Shown: positions 26,349 through 36,016, counted from the first letter of the stretch. The stretch is DNA of 64,000 bases from Candidatus Glassbacteria bacterium (GCA_019456185.1 VRUH01000002.1:120228-184227), one strand, 5' to 3'. The notes: a model not told the origin generated them from the sequence alone. Translations and numbers: made by a program.

Positions 26349-27155
26349 TCAGATCACCTCTATCAGCTCCAACCTCAGCCATCCGCTGCGCCCGCTGGGC
26401 AGGCTGACCAGCGCCCAGTCCCCCCGCTGCTCCCTGACCCGCATCACAGTCCCTTCCGGGATCACCAGTACCCGCGTATTGTCTTCGCCCGGACCGCTGA
26501 GCGCCTCGACATCGGCCTGCAGCACCACCGCCTCGCTGACATAGGTAAAGCGGTAGATATGTAACCCCAGTACCGAACTGTTGACCAGCAGCAGAAACAG
26601 TCCCGTCAGAGTCAGCGCCAGTGCGAATTTGCGCTTGCCGCCCACGGCTCCGGTGGCCGCAGTTACAGCGCCGAGGGTGAAAACCAGCAGGAAAGCGAGC
26701 TGGATGATGCTCGCTTCCCGGGTGGTCAGGCTGAATACCAGGCGGGACAACAGGCCGAAAAAGACATTTTCAGCCTCTTCCTCTTCTCCTTTCGGGCGGG
26801 TCAGTTCACCGACAAACTGCAGATTGAACCTGATATCAGGATCACGCGGGTTCAGCCGCGAAGCGCGGTGAAAATTAACGACCGCCTCGCCCAGCTCTCC
26901 GGTTTTGAGCGCGGCGCATCCGGTGTTATAGTACAACTCCGCGCTGGGATCAGCCGCATCGAGCAGCTCGCGGTAGCCCTTCAGGGCCAGGGCGTAGGCG
27001 CCTTCGCTGTATGCCTGGTTCGCTGCACGGAACTGGGCCATCAGCGTGGTCTCGCCCTCATCCTGAGCCGATAACTGTGCTGCCGTCAGCAGCAGCAGCA
27101 GGGCTACCCGGACCAAGAGTCCCGTCATCCGCGGCTTTACTGTTTTCCTGCTCAT
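26349..27155 (-). CDS. BatE-like TPR/SH3 membrane protein
   Basis: A signal-type N-terminus is followed by two or three TPR units (FRAANQAYSEGAYALALKGY, AELYYNTGCAALKTGELGEA, FHRASRLNPRDPDIRFNL). Two membrane segments follow (IIQLAFLLVFTLGAVTA and LALTLTGLFLLLVNSSV), and a C-terminal SH3-like domain ends in RSGWLRLELIEVI. This order is typical of BatE, the last member of the Bacteroides aerotolerance group. Its ATG overlaps the BatD stop as ATGA. It is the last of twelve co-directional genes starting at 39715. The biochemical role of Bat proteins is not established; they are thought to form an envelope complex. Confidence 0.8.
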   Translation of the reverse strand: MSRKTVKPRMTGLLVRVALLLLLTAAQLSAQDEGETTLMAQFRAANQAYSEGAYALALKGYRELLDAADPSAELYYNTGCAALKTGELGEAVVNFHRASRLNPRDPDIRFNLQFVGELTRPKGEEEEAENVFFGLLSRLVFSLTTREASIIQLAFLLVFTLGAVTAATGAVGGKRKFALALTLTGLFLLLVNSSVLGLHIYRFTYVSEAVVLQADVEALSGPGEDNTRVLVIPEGTVMRVREQRGDWALVSLPSGRSGWLRLELIEVI

Positions 27156-28981
27156 AGTTTCCTGCCCAGGTTGTTCAGCAGTTTACCGATCCCGGCTTTA
27201 TATTCTTTGAACGTTTCCAGGTCGCCGGCGGCGCCGGCGGCGAACCGCACGAACGCGAAGTGATCCAGCGCGGAGCGAAGGTTATCGCGGACCTGCTCAT
27301 CGATTCCCCGCCCGCTCAACAGGTTGTCGATCTCATCGACAGTCATCCCGGCGGCCTCGACATTCAGCCTGTCGCCGATATAATTTGTCGCGGCCCGGTT
27401 GAGATCGGCGTAAGCGGCGGTTAAATCGCCATTGCGGGCTGAGCGATCGGCGGCCTTGAGCGTCGCCGCGGCTTTCCTGTCGCTTACCCGGTAGCGGGCA
27501 TACCCCCGATCGCTCATCAGACGTCCCCGGTGACGGCGATAGAGCAGGGCGCAGCCCACCGCCGCCAGCGGCAGCAGATGCAGCGGCCAGAACCACGGCT
27601 TTGTGTTCAAGGGCTCGGGCGCGGCTCTCAGCGCGCTGCGGACGTTTTCCTTGATGTAATTGATATCCCTGCCGAGGGCCACCACGCTTTCTCCGCCGGC
27701 CCTGTAAGTGAAAGTTTCCTCCTTGCCCGACTCAAGCACCGTAACGGAAAGCTCTCCCGTGGAGACTGTCCTGTACTGGCCGGCCGAGGGGTCGAAATAG
27801 GAGAACTCGAGTCCCTGCCAGTCGTATTGACCGGCCTTACGCGGGACGATAACGTACTTGACCGTCTTTGTCCCGCGAACCGTCGTGCCGGCGAAGCCCA
27901 CGCTGACATCGCTGCTGGATTCGTAGACGTCGAAATTATCCAGCCCACTCAGCGACGGCTCGTTGATTGTGCGCACGTTCCCGCTGCCCTCGACCCGGAC
28001 GTCGAGCGTCAGCGCATCACCGGCCCTGACCTCGTTTTTGTCCAGCGATGCAGATATTTTGTAGCTGCCCACCGCTCCTGCGAAATTTGCGGGACGGCCC
28101 GCGGAGGGCAGCGGCTTGATCTTGATTTCCAGCGGATTCGTGGCCAGCTCGACCCGGCGGCCCCTGTCGAAGAAGTCCCAGATGTTCCTGACGAAATAAG
28201 TCAGCCGCGCCGCCGTTATCTTCGCCTTGCCGCTGACTGTGGGAAACAGGGCGTAGCGCAGTTCCTGAACCCGGTACAGGGCGCCGCCGACTGTCTGGTT
28301 CGAGACATTGGCTTCTTTATCGATATCTTCCTTCCAGAAGCCCTCGAACTTGGGTTCCGTGTACTCTGGATTCTCGGTCATCCTGATCCGGCTGTAAAAG
28401 CCGAACGTGTAAGTCAGCTGCTCGCCGAGGAAAACCTCCTGCTTGTCGGTCCGGCCACGGACAAACACGCCTCCGTCACCGCTCGTCGGCCTCCTGCCGG
28501 GTCGTGCCGAGGATTGCGGCGGCGGCTGCGAGGGCTGTGCCTGCCGCTGTTTGCCTGCTGGCTGCTGCTGCTGCGCCTGCGGCGCTCCGCCGGCGGAGCG
28601 GGTAACCGTGACGGCGACCGTATTTGAGCTGTAAGTTTCGCCATCGACAGCCAGCACGGCCGGACCCAGCTCGAAAGTCCCCTCCTGAGCGGCCAGGATG
28701 GTGTAAGCGATACTTTTGGTCGCGTTGATCCGCCCGTTGACTATCGAGATCTGGCTGGACTGACTGCTGCCGACCACGCGGAACTGGTCGAGGCCCTGGA
28801 TCCGGGGATCGGGTAAATTATTCAGCGCTCCGGATACGGTAACGGTCAGACGGAACTGTCCGTTAAGCTCCACCGTGGACGGCCGGGCCTGGATGCTGAC
28901 CTGCACGTCCTGGGCCGCGGCGTGGCCTAACGGGATCAGCAAGCAGATCAGGGCAACTGTAATTTTACGCAGCCGGACCAT
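27152..28981 (-). CDS. BatD-like aerotolerance protein
   Basis: The protein has a signal peptide (ALICLLIPLGHAAAQ) and several Ig-like beta domains (VSIQARPSTVELNGQFRLTV, QEVFLGEQLTYTFGFYSR, ASLDKNEVRAGDALTLDVRV). One membrane segment sits near LHLLPLAAVGCALLYRR, followed by a cytoplasmic helical tail (ADLNRAATNYIGDRLNVEAAG ... LDHFAFVRFA). This is the BatD layout. A Gln/Pro/Ser-rich linker (around residues 130-165) separates the first two domains. The start codon overlaps the BatC stop as TAATG. BatD is thought to span the periplasm and contact the VWA proteins BatA and BatB encoded upstream. Confidence 0.85.
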   Translation of the reverse strand: MVRLRKITVALICLLIPLGHAAAQDVQVSIQARPSTVELNGQFRLTVTVSGALNNLPDPRIQGLDQFRVVGSSQSSQISIVNGRINATKSIAYTILAAQEGTFELGPAVLAVDGETYSSNTVAVTVTRSAGGAPQAQQQQPAGKQRQAQPSQPPPQSSARPGRRPTSGDGGVFVRGRTDKQEVFLGEQLTYTFGFYSRIRMTENPEYTEPKFEGFWKEDIDKEANVSNQTVGGALYRVQELRYALFPTVSGKAKITAARLTYFVRNIWDFFDRGRRVELATNPLEIKIKPLPSAGRPANFAGAVGSYKISASLDKNEVRAGDALTLDVRVEGSGNVRTINEPSLSGLDNFDVYESSSDVSVGFAGTTVRGTKTVKYVIVPRKAGQYDWQGLEFSYFDPSAGQYRTVSTGELSVTVLESGKEETFTYRAGGESVVALGRDINYIKENVRSALRAAPEPLNTKPWFWPLHLLPLAAVGCALLYRRHRGRLMSDRGYARYRVSDRKAAATLKAADRSARNGDLTAAYADLNRAATNYIGDRLNVEAAGMTVDEIDNLLSGRGIDEQVRDNLRSALDHFAFVRFAAGAAGDLETFKEYKAGIGKLLNNLGRKL

Positions 28982-29766
28982 TACCAGTCGCGTCCTTTCG
29001 AGCCTGTTGCCTGGCTCTTCTTTTTCTTTTCCTGTTCCTCGCGGGCTTCCTGTTCCATCTGCATCAGCGCCTGAAGGATTTTCTCGGCTTCCTCTTCACT
29101 CATTTCCCCGGGAGGGGGCTGCTGTTCCTGCCGGTCTTCCCCCGCCTGCTGACGGGGCTGCTGTTGCTCCTGTTGTTGCTGTTGCGGGTCCTGCTGTTGC
29201 CGGTCCTGCTGCTTATCCTGCTGATTCTGCTGCTGATCCTGCTGATCCCGGTTCTCGTCTTTGTCCTGCCGGTCCTGCTGTTGCTGCTGCTCCTGCTGTT
29301 GGATCAGCCTCTTGGTCAGCTCGAAATTGTACTTGGCGTCCTCGTCGGCGGGGTCGCTGATAATCGATTGCTTAAACGCTTCCAGCGCCTTGGAGAGGAA
29401 CTCCTGGTTGCCCGACTCCTGGCCCATCTTGAACAGGGAATTGCCCATGTTGTAAATTGCGCGCGGGGAGAGCGAAGTTGAATCCTGCTGCAGAATCCTG
29501 CCGAACTGGCCGGCGGCATCCTGATATCTTCCAAGCTGATAGAGAGTGTTGCCCAGATTGTAGGCCAGGGTGTCGGAATCCGGGTTGCGGGTCTGGGCCT
29601 CCTGGTAGAGCTGCAGGGCTTGTTCGTAGTTTTCCTGACGGTACTCCCGTTCGGCTTTCTCCGGCAGTCCGCGCAGCATGTCCTGCCAGCCGGCCGCGCA
29701 GAAAAGCATGAACAGCCCGGCGCAAACCGGCAGGGCCGCCATTCTCCGTATGCTCGTATCGATCAT
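28981..29766 (-). CDS. BatC-like TPR protein with glutamine-rich tail
   Basis: After a signal-like N-terminus come TPR repeats (EYRQENYEQALQLYQEAQTR, TLAYNLGNTLYQLGRYQDAA, RAIYNMGNSLFKMG ... ALEAFKQSII). The next ~70 residues are very rich in Gln, Asp and Lys and predicted disordered, encoded by a CTG/CAG-rich tract at about 29100-29310. The C-terminus (SEEEAEKILQALMQMEQEAR) is helical. The Gln tract is a prime spot for length variation. Start and stop overlap the neighbouring bat genes by 4 and 1 bases, which implies coupled translation. Confidence 0.82.
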   Translation of the reverse strand: MIDTSIRRMAALPVCAGLFMLFCAAGWQDMLRGLPEKAEREYRQENYEQALQLYQEAQTRNPDSDTLAYNLGNTLYQLGRYQDAAGQFGRILQQDSTSLSPRAIYNMGNSLFKMGQESGNQEFLSKALEAFKQSIISDPADEDAKYNFELTKRLIQQQEQQQQQDRQDKDENRDQQDQQQNQQDKQQDRQQQDPQQQQQEQQQPRQQAGEDRQEQQPPPGEMSEEEAEKILQALMQMEQEAREEQEKKKKSQATGSKGRDW

Positions 29767-30797
29767 ATTTCACCGCCCTCCTGCTCATCGCCGCGCCTGC
29801 GCCGCCCGGTTTCGATAACCATTACCTCCAGCGCCATCAGCAGCAGCGCCGCGCCGAGGAACCACTGGTAACGGTCCTTGTAGAGCGTAAATTCCTTCGA
29901 TTCGAGCTGCCTTTTTTCCAGCCGGTTGATATCCTCGAAAATCCGCTCAAGCTCGATAGCGCTTCGTCCCGCGCGGTAGTATTCGCCCCCTCCGGCGTGG
30001 GCCAGTTCAGCCAGCAGTTGTTCGCCCAGACGGGTCATCACCACCTCACCCCGCTCGTCGCGCTTGTAATCGGTAACTTCACCCCGCTCGTCCCTGACCG
30101 GAATCGGGACCCCGTCGGGCGTGCCGATTCCGATGGCGTAGAGCCGCACACCCTGCTCGCGGATGCCGGCCGCGGCGGCCAGCGCATCGCCCTCCAGCTC
30201 CTCGCCGTCGGTGATCAGGATCATCACCCTGTACTCGCGCTCCTTGGCATCGAACGCGCTGCCGCCCACTTCCAGCGCGCGGGCCAGGTTGGTGCCCGGC
30301 TCGGAGATAATCTCCGTATCGACCCCGTCGAGGAACAACCGTACGGCCGAGTAATCCGTGGTCAGCGGACAGAGCACGAACGCGTCGCCCGCGAACGGCA
30401 CCAGGCTCACCCGGTCACCCTGCATCCGGTCCAGCAGACTGGAGATTTCGAACCGGGCCCGGCTGAGACGGTCGGGCTGGATATCATCGGCCAGCATGCT
30501 CAAGGAGGTGTCGAGCAGGAACACCAGGTCCCGTCCCTCGCGCTGGAGTATCACCGCCTCCTTGCCGTACTGCGGGCGGGCCAGGGCCACGATCAGCATC
30601 GCCAGCGCGCCCAGCAGCAGCATGGTCCGCACAGCCCGTCCTCCGGGCAGAAGGGGCCTGGCCAGCCGGGCCACCAGTTTCCGGCCGGCGAACCGCTCCA
30701 GCAGGGCTCGCTTGCGGCGGGCGGTAAACCAGAACAGCACAGCCGAGGCCGGTACAAGCCAGAGGAGGTGCAACATCTGCGGATCGTCGAATCTCAT
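29763..30797 (-). CDS. BatB-like VWA-domain membrane protein
   Basis: Two N-terminal membrane segments (HLLWLVPASAVLFWF and MLLLGALAMLIVALA) precede a VWA domain with an intact MIDAS: DTSLSMLADD, with later T and D in ITDGEELEG. A third membrane segment (WFLGAALLLMALEVMVIE) is at the C-terminus. VWA domains bind partners through a divalent metal. The arrangement equals BatB and BatA, of which this is the downstream paralogue. It starts 10 bases after the BatA stop. Confidence 0.86.
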   Translation of the reverse strand: MRFDDPQMLHLLWLVPASAVLFWFTARRKRALLERFAGRKLVARLARPLLPGGRAVRTMLLLGALAMLIVALARPQYGKEAVILQREGRDLVFLLDTSLSMLADDIQPDRLSRARFEISSLLDRMQGDRVSLVPFAGDAFVLCPLTTDYSAVRLFLDGVDTEIISEPGTNLARALEVGGSAFDAKEREYRVMILITDGEELEGDALAAAAGIREQGVRLYAIGIGTPDGVPIPVRDERGEVTDYKRDERGEVVMTRLGEQLLAELAHAGGGEYYRAGRSAIELERIFEDINRLEKRQLESKEFTLYKDRYQWFLGAALLLMALEVMVIETGRRRRGDEQEGGEI

Positions 30798-30807
30798 CCA
30801 AATCAGC

Positions 30808-31806
30808 TCACGGCAAAGTTTTCAGCACTGTCGAACCCAATACCAGCTCCAGCGCGAACAGGGCCAGCCCGGGGAGCAGAAACAGGCTGAACAACTCGCT
30901 GTAGCGGGTGTATTCCCGCACGTCGATCTCGGTTTTTTCCAGCGAGTCGATTTCCCGGTAAATCCGCTGGAGCTCGGCGGCGTCGGTGGCCCGGTAATAC
31001 TGTCCGCCGGTGATTTCCGAGATCCGGGTCAGCGTCTGCTCGTCGATCTCCACTTTCTGGTCCACGTAGCGCACCCGTCCGAACTGGTCGCGTACCGGTA
31101 CCCGCGCGGTCCCGCGGGTGCCGACACCGATAGTGTAAACTTTCACATCCTTGGCCTTGGCCACCTGGGCGGCTGTCAGCGGATCGATTTCACCGCGGTT
31201 GTTGATCCCATCGGTCAGCAGGACGATTATCCTGCTGCGGGCCTTGCTGTCGCGAAGGCGGTTGACGCTGCTGGCCAGGGCCACTCCGATCGCGGTCCCG
31301 TCCTCGATCGAACCGATCTCCAGGCGTTCCACCTGCGAGGCCAGCACCCGGTAATCGAGAGTGGGCGGGCAGCGGGTAAAAGCTTTGGCTGCGAACGCCA
31401 CCAGCCCGATCCGGTCGTGACGGCGGCGGCCGATAAAATCGCCGACCACCTCGCGGGCCACATCAAGACGGTTGCTGCCGGGATTGAGATCCTCGGCAAG
31501 CATGCTGGTCGACACGTCCATGGTCAGCACGATATCCACGCCCTCGCTGGTAACGTCCTCGAAAGTTACGCCGCTGCGGGGGCGGGCCAGGGCGATTACC
31601 AGCAGGGCCAGGGCGAAGATGCGCAGCGCAAACGGCAGATGGCTCTTGATCCGCGCCCAGCGGCCGTTGACAGCGGCCAGGGTGTCCAGGTCGGAATAGC
31701 GGATAGTCCTCCGCCGCTGGAGATTCCAGTTGCGGTAAGCCCAGCCCAGCAGGGGAAGCAGCAGGAGCAGCGCGAGCAGCCACGGGTCGGCGAACTGGAA
31801 ATTCAT
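30808..31806 (-). CDS. BatA-like VWA-domain membrane protein
   Basis: The layout matches the next gene: N-terminal membrane helices (LLALLLLLPLLGWAYRN and FALRIFALALLVIALA), a VWA domain with MIDAS residues in VLTMDVSTSMLAEDLNP and LLTDGINNRGE, and a C-terminal helix (LFLLPGLALFALELVL). It also has FARPRSGVTF-like context usual in BatA. BatA and BatB are probably an old duplication and act together. Its start overlaps the stop of the preceding BatD-like gene by 4 bases. Confidence 0.87.
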   Translation of the reverse strand: MNFQFADPWLLALLLLLPLLGWAYRNWNLQRRRTIRYSDLDTLAAVNGRWARIKSHLPFALRIFALALLVIALARPRSGVTFEDVTSEGVDIVLTMDVSTSMLAEDLNPGSNRLDVAREVVGDFIGRRRHDRIGLVAFAAKAFTRCPPTLDYRVLASQVERLEIGSIEDGTAIGVALASSVNRLRDSKARSRIIVLLTDGINNRGEIDPLTAAQVAKAKDVKVYTIGVGTRGTARVPVRDQFGRVRYVDQKVEIDEQTLTRISEITGGQYYRATDAAELQRIYREIDSLEKTEIDVREYTRYSELFSLFLLPGLALFALELVLGSTVLKTLP

Positions 31807-32861
31807 CGCTCACCCCCTTCTCCACCCCCGGCTACCACGGCTGTCTCAGCCGATTCGCCGAGTGGGGTTCCGGAGTTTTCCCGAGACGGCTGCTGTACTT
31901 CCGCGGGACGGGAGTTCTCGATTATCTCGTACGCCTTGTTGAACGTGGAATTAATCTCAACGATAACCGGCTTGTACTTGGCGAACTTTACCAGATCGCA
32001 GGAATCCAGGAATTCCCCGATCAGTTCACAGAAAGCCCTGTCGATATCCCGCCGCCGGTTCAGTTCGTCCATCAGCTCCCAGCTGGTCATCTCCAGCACG
32101 TCGACTCCGAAACGCGCTCCGAGATAATGGCGCACCGCTTCCGAAACCAGGATGTGGAACTGCTTGATTTCACCCTTTTCGATCAGTCCCAGCGATTTGA
32201 TCCTGTCCAGCTCATCCAGCGCGATCAAGTGGGCCGGGCGAACCGGTCCGGAGGGCTGTATCCGGCCACGCAGCCTCTGGGCGCGCCGCTTTAGATACCG
32301 TCTCCACAGCATCCCGAGCAGTGCCAACGCCGCCAGTGCCGCCAGCGCCGCCAGCGCGATCCGTTTCCAGAGACGGGTCGCGTCCACAATGTCACGGATC
32401 GGCCTTATTTCTGCATTGAGCGTATCCTGGACCAGCGAGATGAAATCCACCGGCTGCGCTACGGACCAGAGCGTATCCACCGCTCCATCGGCCTTAATCA
32501 CCGCAAATGGCAGCGGCGGGATTTGGAGACTGCCGGTCTCGAAGGAGGTCAGCGTGAAACTGCGGCGGGTCATCGTGGCGCTGCCATCGCCCGGAATTTG
32601 CTCGACAGGCAGTTCGGCCAGAATTTCGAAATTTTCCAGCTGAGATTCGAGATCGGGAAAGCGGACAGTTTCCCCGTCACCGGAATGGATCGTGAGGGTA
32701 AGGGTAAGCCGGTCGCCGATCCTGGCGCGGGCAGTATCCAGGCGCGCATTGACCTGCGAGGTTCCACCGGCGGGATGCACTGTCAGCACGACCGCCAACA
32801 GACAGACCGCGGGAGTGAAAGTGTTCGATATGCTCGATATGCTGCGAATCGGGTTTGTCAT
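31803..32861 (-). CDS. BatD-like/DUF4381-like membrane protein of the Bat operon
   Basis: The protein has a signal peptide, then a single Ig-like domain of BatD style (NARLDTARARIGDRLTLTLTI ... FPDLESQLENFEIL) and one membrane segment (IALAALAALAALALLGML). A cytoplasmic helical tail follows (RPAHLIALDELDRIKSLGLI, KQFHILVSEAVRHYLGARFG, FCELIGEFLDSCDLVKFAKY). The tail resembles DUF4381-type partners of VWA/MoxR systems. It looks like a short second BatD placed before BatA, a component not among the five named Bat proteins. Translation is coupled to BatA by a 4-base overlap. Confidence 0.7.
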   Translation of the reverse strand: MTNPIRSISSISNTFTPAVCLLAVVLTVHPAGGTSQVNARLDTARARIGDRLTLTLTIHSGDGETVRFPDLESQLENFEILAELPVEQIPGDGSATMTRRSFTLTSFETGSLQIPPLPFAVIKADGAVDTLWSVAQPVDFISLVQDTLNAEIRPIRDIVDATRLWKRIALAALAALAALALLGMLWRRYLKRRAQRLRGRIQPSGPVRPAHLIALDELDRIKSLGLIEKGEIKQFHILVSEAVRHYLGARFGVDVLEMTSWELMDELNRRRDIDRAFCELIGEFLDSCDLVKFAKYKPVIVEINSTFNKAYEIIENSRPAEVQQPSRENSGTPLGESAETAVVAGGGEGGER

Positions 32862-32897
32862 TTTCCCAGTGCGCCGGCATCTCCCCTGCCCACCGCC

Positions 32898-34268
32898 TCA
32901 CTCAACTACGTGTCTCACCGGGATATCCGCCACGTCTTTAAAAGTCGAGTTCAGCGGTTCAAGCTTTCTGGGGGACGCCAAAAAGTCGATATTACGTACG
33001 TTGTCCCGGACGTAAACTTCGGTTTCCGCAAAATATCCAACCAGCATGTCGACCAGCAGGCTGTCGCCGTTCATCAGCACCAGCCTGACCTGCGGAGATT
33101 CAAATCCCCGGTCTCCGCCAGCGGGCAATACTTTCGATCCTTTTAAAGTGTCCGCATGGCTAAGCAGCTGCTCGACAAACTGATATTTGGCCCTGGCCTG
33201 CCGGGGGGCGATCAACCGCCACAGCGTGTCGTTTTCAGCCGTCAGCACCAGTGAATCGAGCGGGTTGGCAAGGGAGATAAAAGTAACCTCCGAAGGGATG
33301 AAATCGACGATTTGCAGCGTTCGCATGCTATCGGGGACAAACTTGTCCACCCGCTCGATCAGCCAGGAATCGATCAACAGCAAATGGCCGGGATAGATCG
33401 ATGAGCTGGCCCAGCGCAGATAATCCTGATCCGATACAGTGCGGCCCAGACGTACGACAGAAGTGTCACCGTTCTCGGCAACGAGCCTGAGTGTCCGTAC
33501 CGGGCGGTTCAGACCCGTTTCCTGCCTCCGTACACTGCCAGCCGGCAGGAATTCACGGACCTGATCACTGTAGAGTTCACCGAGGCGAAGATTGAGCTTG
33601 AGCTTATCCGCTAAAACAGACCCCCCGGCGGTGTCGATCCGCCAGCGGTCACGGCCGTCAGCGCGATAACAGCGGAATACGCTCCGTCCGCCGGATTCCA
33701 CCTCGATCCCCACGGTGCGGTAGGGCTGCACACCGGTCAGGGACTTACCCCTGACCAGGAACCCGTTGACAGTCATCATCGGTCCAAGGAGCTTGTTGGC
33801 GAGCGCCACCCGTCCCTGGCCGGCGATCAGGATATAAATATTTTCAGTCGTCGGATTCAGTGCCCCGAACTCCAGACGGGTACTGTCGAGGTCCGATTTG
33901 TAGGCCGTGAATACCAGCACCGGATCATCGAGTTTAACGGCGGCCATGTCGAGTTCGCTGACCGGGATGGAATTTACGTAGGGCATCTGGCTGAGCGTCC
34001 TCAGCAGATGGTTTATCACCAGTGAATCGGCTCCCCAACCCGGGTCCGGCTGCTCGAGGTGCCACTCCAGTCCGTCGCGGACCACGACATAGGTGGTGTC
34101 CTGAAATATAATCGTCACTTTCTGGACGTCTTCGGGCGCATATGGCAGGACATATTCGAGTTCGGTTGAGCCGGCTTCCTCCCCGGCCTCAGGCTGATCC
34201 TGCAGGAACAGGTACGCGCCGAGTGCGAGGGTGAAAGCCAGCAGCAGGACCAATACTTTCCAGTTCAT
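32898..34268 (-). CDS. DUF4340 domain protein
   Basis: An N-terminal helix (VLVLLLAFTLALGAYLFL) anchors a mostly beta, periplasmic protein of 456 residues. The repeated pattern VRDGLEWHLEQPDPGWGADS, LVINHLLRTLSQM, LDDPVLVFTAYKS and later TLWRLIAPRQARAKYQFVEQ is the DUF4340 style, with two or three copies of the module. Function is unknown, but DUF4340 genes regularly follow Gld-type ABC modules, as here. AAGGA lies 9-10 bases before the ATG. Confidence 0.8.
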   Translation of the reverse strand: MNWKVLVLLLAFTLALGAYLFLQDQPEAGEEAGSTELEYVLPYAPEDVQKVTIIFQDTTYVVVRDGLEWHLEQPDPGWGADSLVINHLLRTLSQMPYVNSIPVSELDMAAVKLDDPVLVFTAYKSDLDSTRLEFGALNPTTENIYILIAGQGRVALANKLLGPMMTVNGFLVRGKSLTGVQPYRTVGIEVESGGRSVFRCYRADGRDRWRIDTAGGSVLADKLKLNLRLGELYSDQVREFLPAGSVRRQETGLNRPVRTLRLVAENGDTSVVRLGRTVSDQDYLRWASSSIYPGHLLLIDSWLIERVDKFVPDSMRTLQIVDFIPSEVTFISLANPLDSLVLTAENDTLWRLIAPRQARAKYQFVEQLLSHADTLKGSKVLPAGGDRGFESPQVRLVLMNGDSLLVDMLVGYFAETEVYVRDNVRNIDFLASPRKLEPLNSTFKDVADIPVRHVVE

Positions 34269-34324
34269 TAAAAAAATCCTTCTTGTAATTGCGGTTCAGT
34301 TATCCCGGCGACAGCGGCAGGAGA

Positions 34325-36016
34325 TCAGCGAAGCCGCCGGACAGCCATGACCCAGGCGCCGAGTACGAGGATAATCAGGGGCATCACGACCTGCGCGACC
34401 ATGCCCATCCTGCTTGCCTGGGTTTTATTGATGTAGATCGTCTGGTCTTCAGGGTCCTTGGGCCGGATATTGATCAGCCGCTCGTCGCCGATCAGCCAGT
34501 TGACCGCGTTCATGAACAGGTCCCAGTTCCCGCCGTAGCGAAGGTACGAATTGGAGGCGAACTGGCTGTCGCCGAAAACCACCAGCTGGGCGCGGACCGA
34601 TGATTTCTCGAGCCGCATCTTACGAAGCTCTTCGTGGCTCGGCATCTTTGTGCTTGATTCGGCGGTGATTTCGGTGAACCCGGGACGGGTTTCCCGCAAT
34701 TTGCGCAACATCGAGACAGCCACCGGCACGGGCCCGCTGAGATCGGTTGGATCGAATGTCGGATTGCGGAGCGAAATCTGCTCCTTGTTCCGTTCGCCCC
34801 AGCTGTTGTCGCTGGTAGTCGCCAGCACCGACAGCTCCAGGTCCTGGCCGGGATTGTCCTCCAGACGGACCGAGCGGACGGTCGGCATCGTACTGAACGC
34901 GCGTTTGAGATCACGTGTGATCGGGTGCTCACGGTCGTAGTTATAGAGCAGCGGCTCGGTTGGCCCTGCTCCCTGGCGGACTCCGGCGGAACTGTTGTCC
35001 ACCACGATATCGTCGCCGATCCGAATGCCCCATTTAAGCAGCCAGTCGCTCAGGCCGACATCGTACTCCGGGTCGACAGCGACCATGATCCGGCCGCCCT
35101 TGACAAGATAGTCGTCGATCAGGGCTACTTCCTCGATCAGCAGAGACTTTTTCGGCCCCGCGATAATGAGGGTCTTGCAGTCCTCGGGCACGCCGCCGGC
35201 CTCGATCACGTTCAGCCGCTCGGTCCGGTAAGCCTGGTCGCGGATTGCCGTGACGGCCATCAGAAAGCCGTTCGGACTGCCGTCGTCCATGTCCTGTTCC
35301 TGGTGGCCCTCGAGGAAATAGACCGCCCGGCGCTCATCGCTGAGCACCTTGATCAGCGCGTTGGTCATCTCTTCCTCGGTGTCCACGTCGGCGTTCATAT
35401 CACTGTTGGCGCCGTTCTCGACAATCGTAACGTTGCCGCGGTAGCGCTGAATATTGTATTCACGGGCCAGCACCAGTTCACGGTTCGGGTCCAGGAACCG
35501 GAAATTGATATTGGGGCAGATATCCGCGTAGACCTCGAGAAGGTCGCGCTGCTTCTCCTCGATCCGTATGTTCTCGCGAATCACGGTCCGGTTCTGCTGC
35601 TGGCTCAGGTTTCGGTCGTAAAAAGTCCAGAAAAACGAGGTGATATTGATCCTGGCGTTTTGTTCATTTACCTGGTCGATTATCGCCATGGTCAGCGGAC
35701 TCAGCTCGTATTTCTTCTTGACTGTCACGTCCCGCCAGTAGAAATGGCGGAAACCGAGCATGTTGACCACCGCCAGCAGGCTCAGGACCACGCAGATCAC
35801 CAGCAGCATGTTGGTACCGCTGCGGAAACTGCGGGCGCTGAAAATGTGCTGGAAATCGTCATGGCAGACAATCAGGTAAGTCAGCCCCATCAGCGTGCCG
35901 AGAGCGGTCAGGGAAATCGAGACCGCGTCCCAGAGACCGTTGACATAGTACGTACCGAGGCCCAGAAACAGCACTACCGGGCTGATATAGCCTGTTATTT
36001 TGATTTTCTGCTTCAT
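34325..36016 (-). CDS. GldG-like ABC-associated protein
   Basis: The N-terminus has three membrane helices (SPVVLFLGLGTYYV, ISLTALGTLMGLTYLIV, MLLVICVVLSLLAVVNM). A large periplasmic region follows with the Gldg_ABC_transp pattern: WRDVTVKKKYELSPLTMAII, ITSFFWTFYDRN, INFRFLDPNRELVLAREYNI, VYFLEGHQEQD and TLIIAGPKKSLL. A final helix (MVAQVVMPLIILVLGAWVMA) closes the protein. In Flavobacterium, GldA-GldF-GldG form an ABC transporter linked to gliding. In other phyla the set occurs without gliding and its cargo is unknown. It lies 13 bases after the permease gene. Confidence 0.85.
   Translation of the reverse strand: MKQKIKITGYISPVVLFLGLGTYYVNGLWDAVSISLTALGTLMGLTYLIVCHDDFQHIFSARSFRSGTNMLLVICVVLSLLAVVNMLGFRHFYWRDVTVKKKYELSPLTMAIIDQVNEQNARINITSFFWTFYDRNLSQQQNRTVIRENIRIEEKQRDLLEVYADICPNINFRFLDPNRELVLAREYNIQRYRGNVTIVENGANSDMNADVDTEEEMTNALIKVLSDERRAVYFLEGHQEQDMDDGSPNGFLMAVTAIRDQAYRTERLNVIEAGGVPEDCKTLIIAGPKKSLLIEEVALIDDYLVKGGRIMVAVDPEYDVGLSDWLLKWGIRIGDDIVVDNSSAGVRQGAGPTEPLLYNYDREHPITRDLKRAFSTMPTVRSVRLEDNPGQDLELSVLATTSDNSWGERNKEQISLRNPTFDPTDLSGPVPVAVSMLRKLRETRPGFTEITAESSTKMPSHEELRKMRLEKSSVRAQLVVFGDSQFASNSYLRYGGNWDLFMNAVNWLIGDERLINIRPKDPEDQTIYINKTQASRMGMVAQVVMPLIILVLGAWVMAVRRLR

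Noticed and set aside
29100..29310. Repeat array (CRISPR-like or tandem)
   Set aside because: The repeats are glutamine codons in a coding frame without regular spacers.
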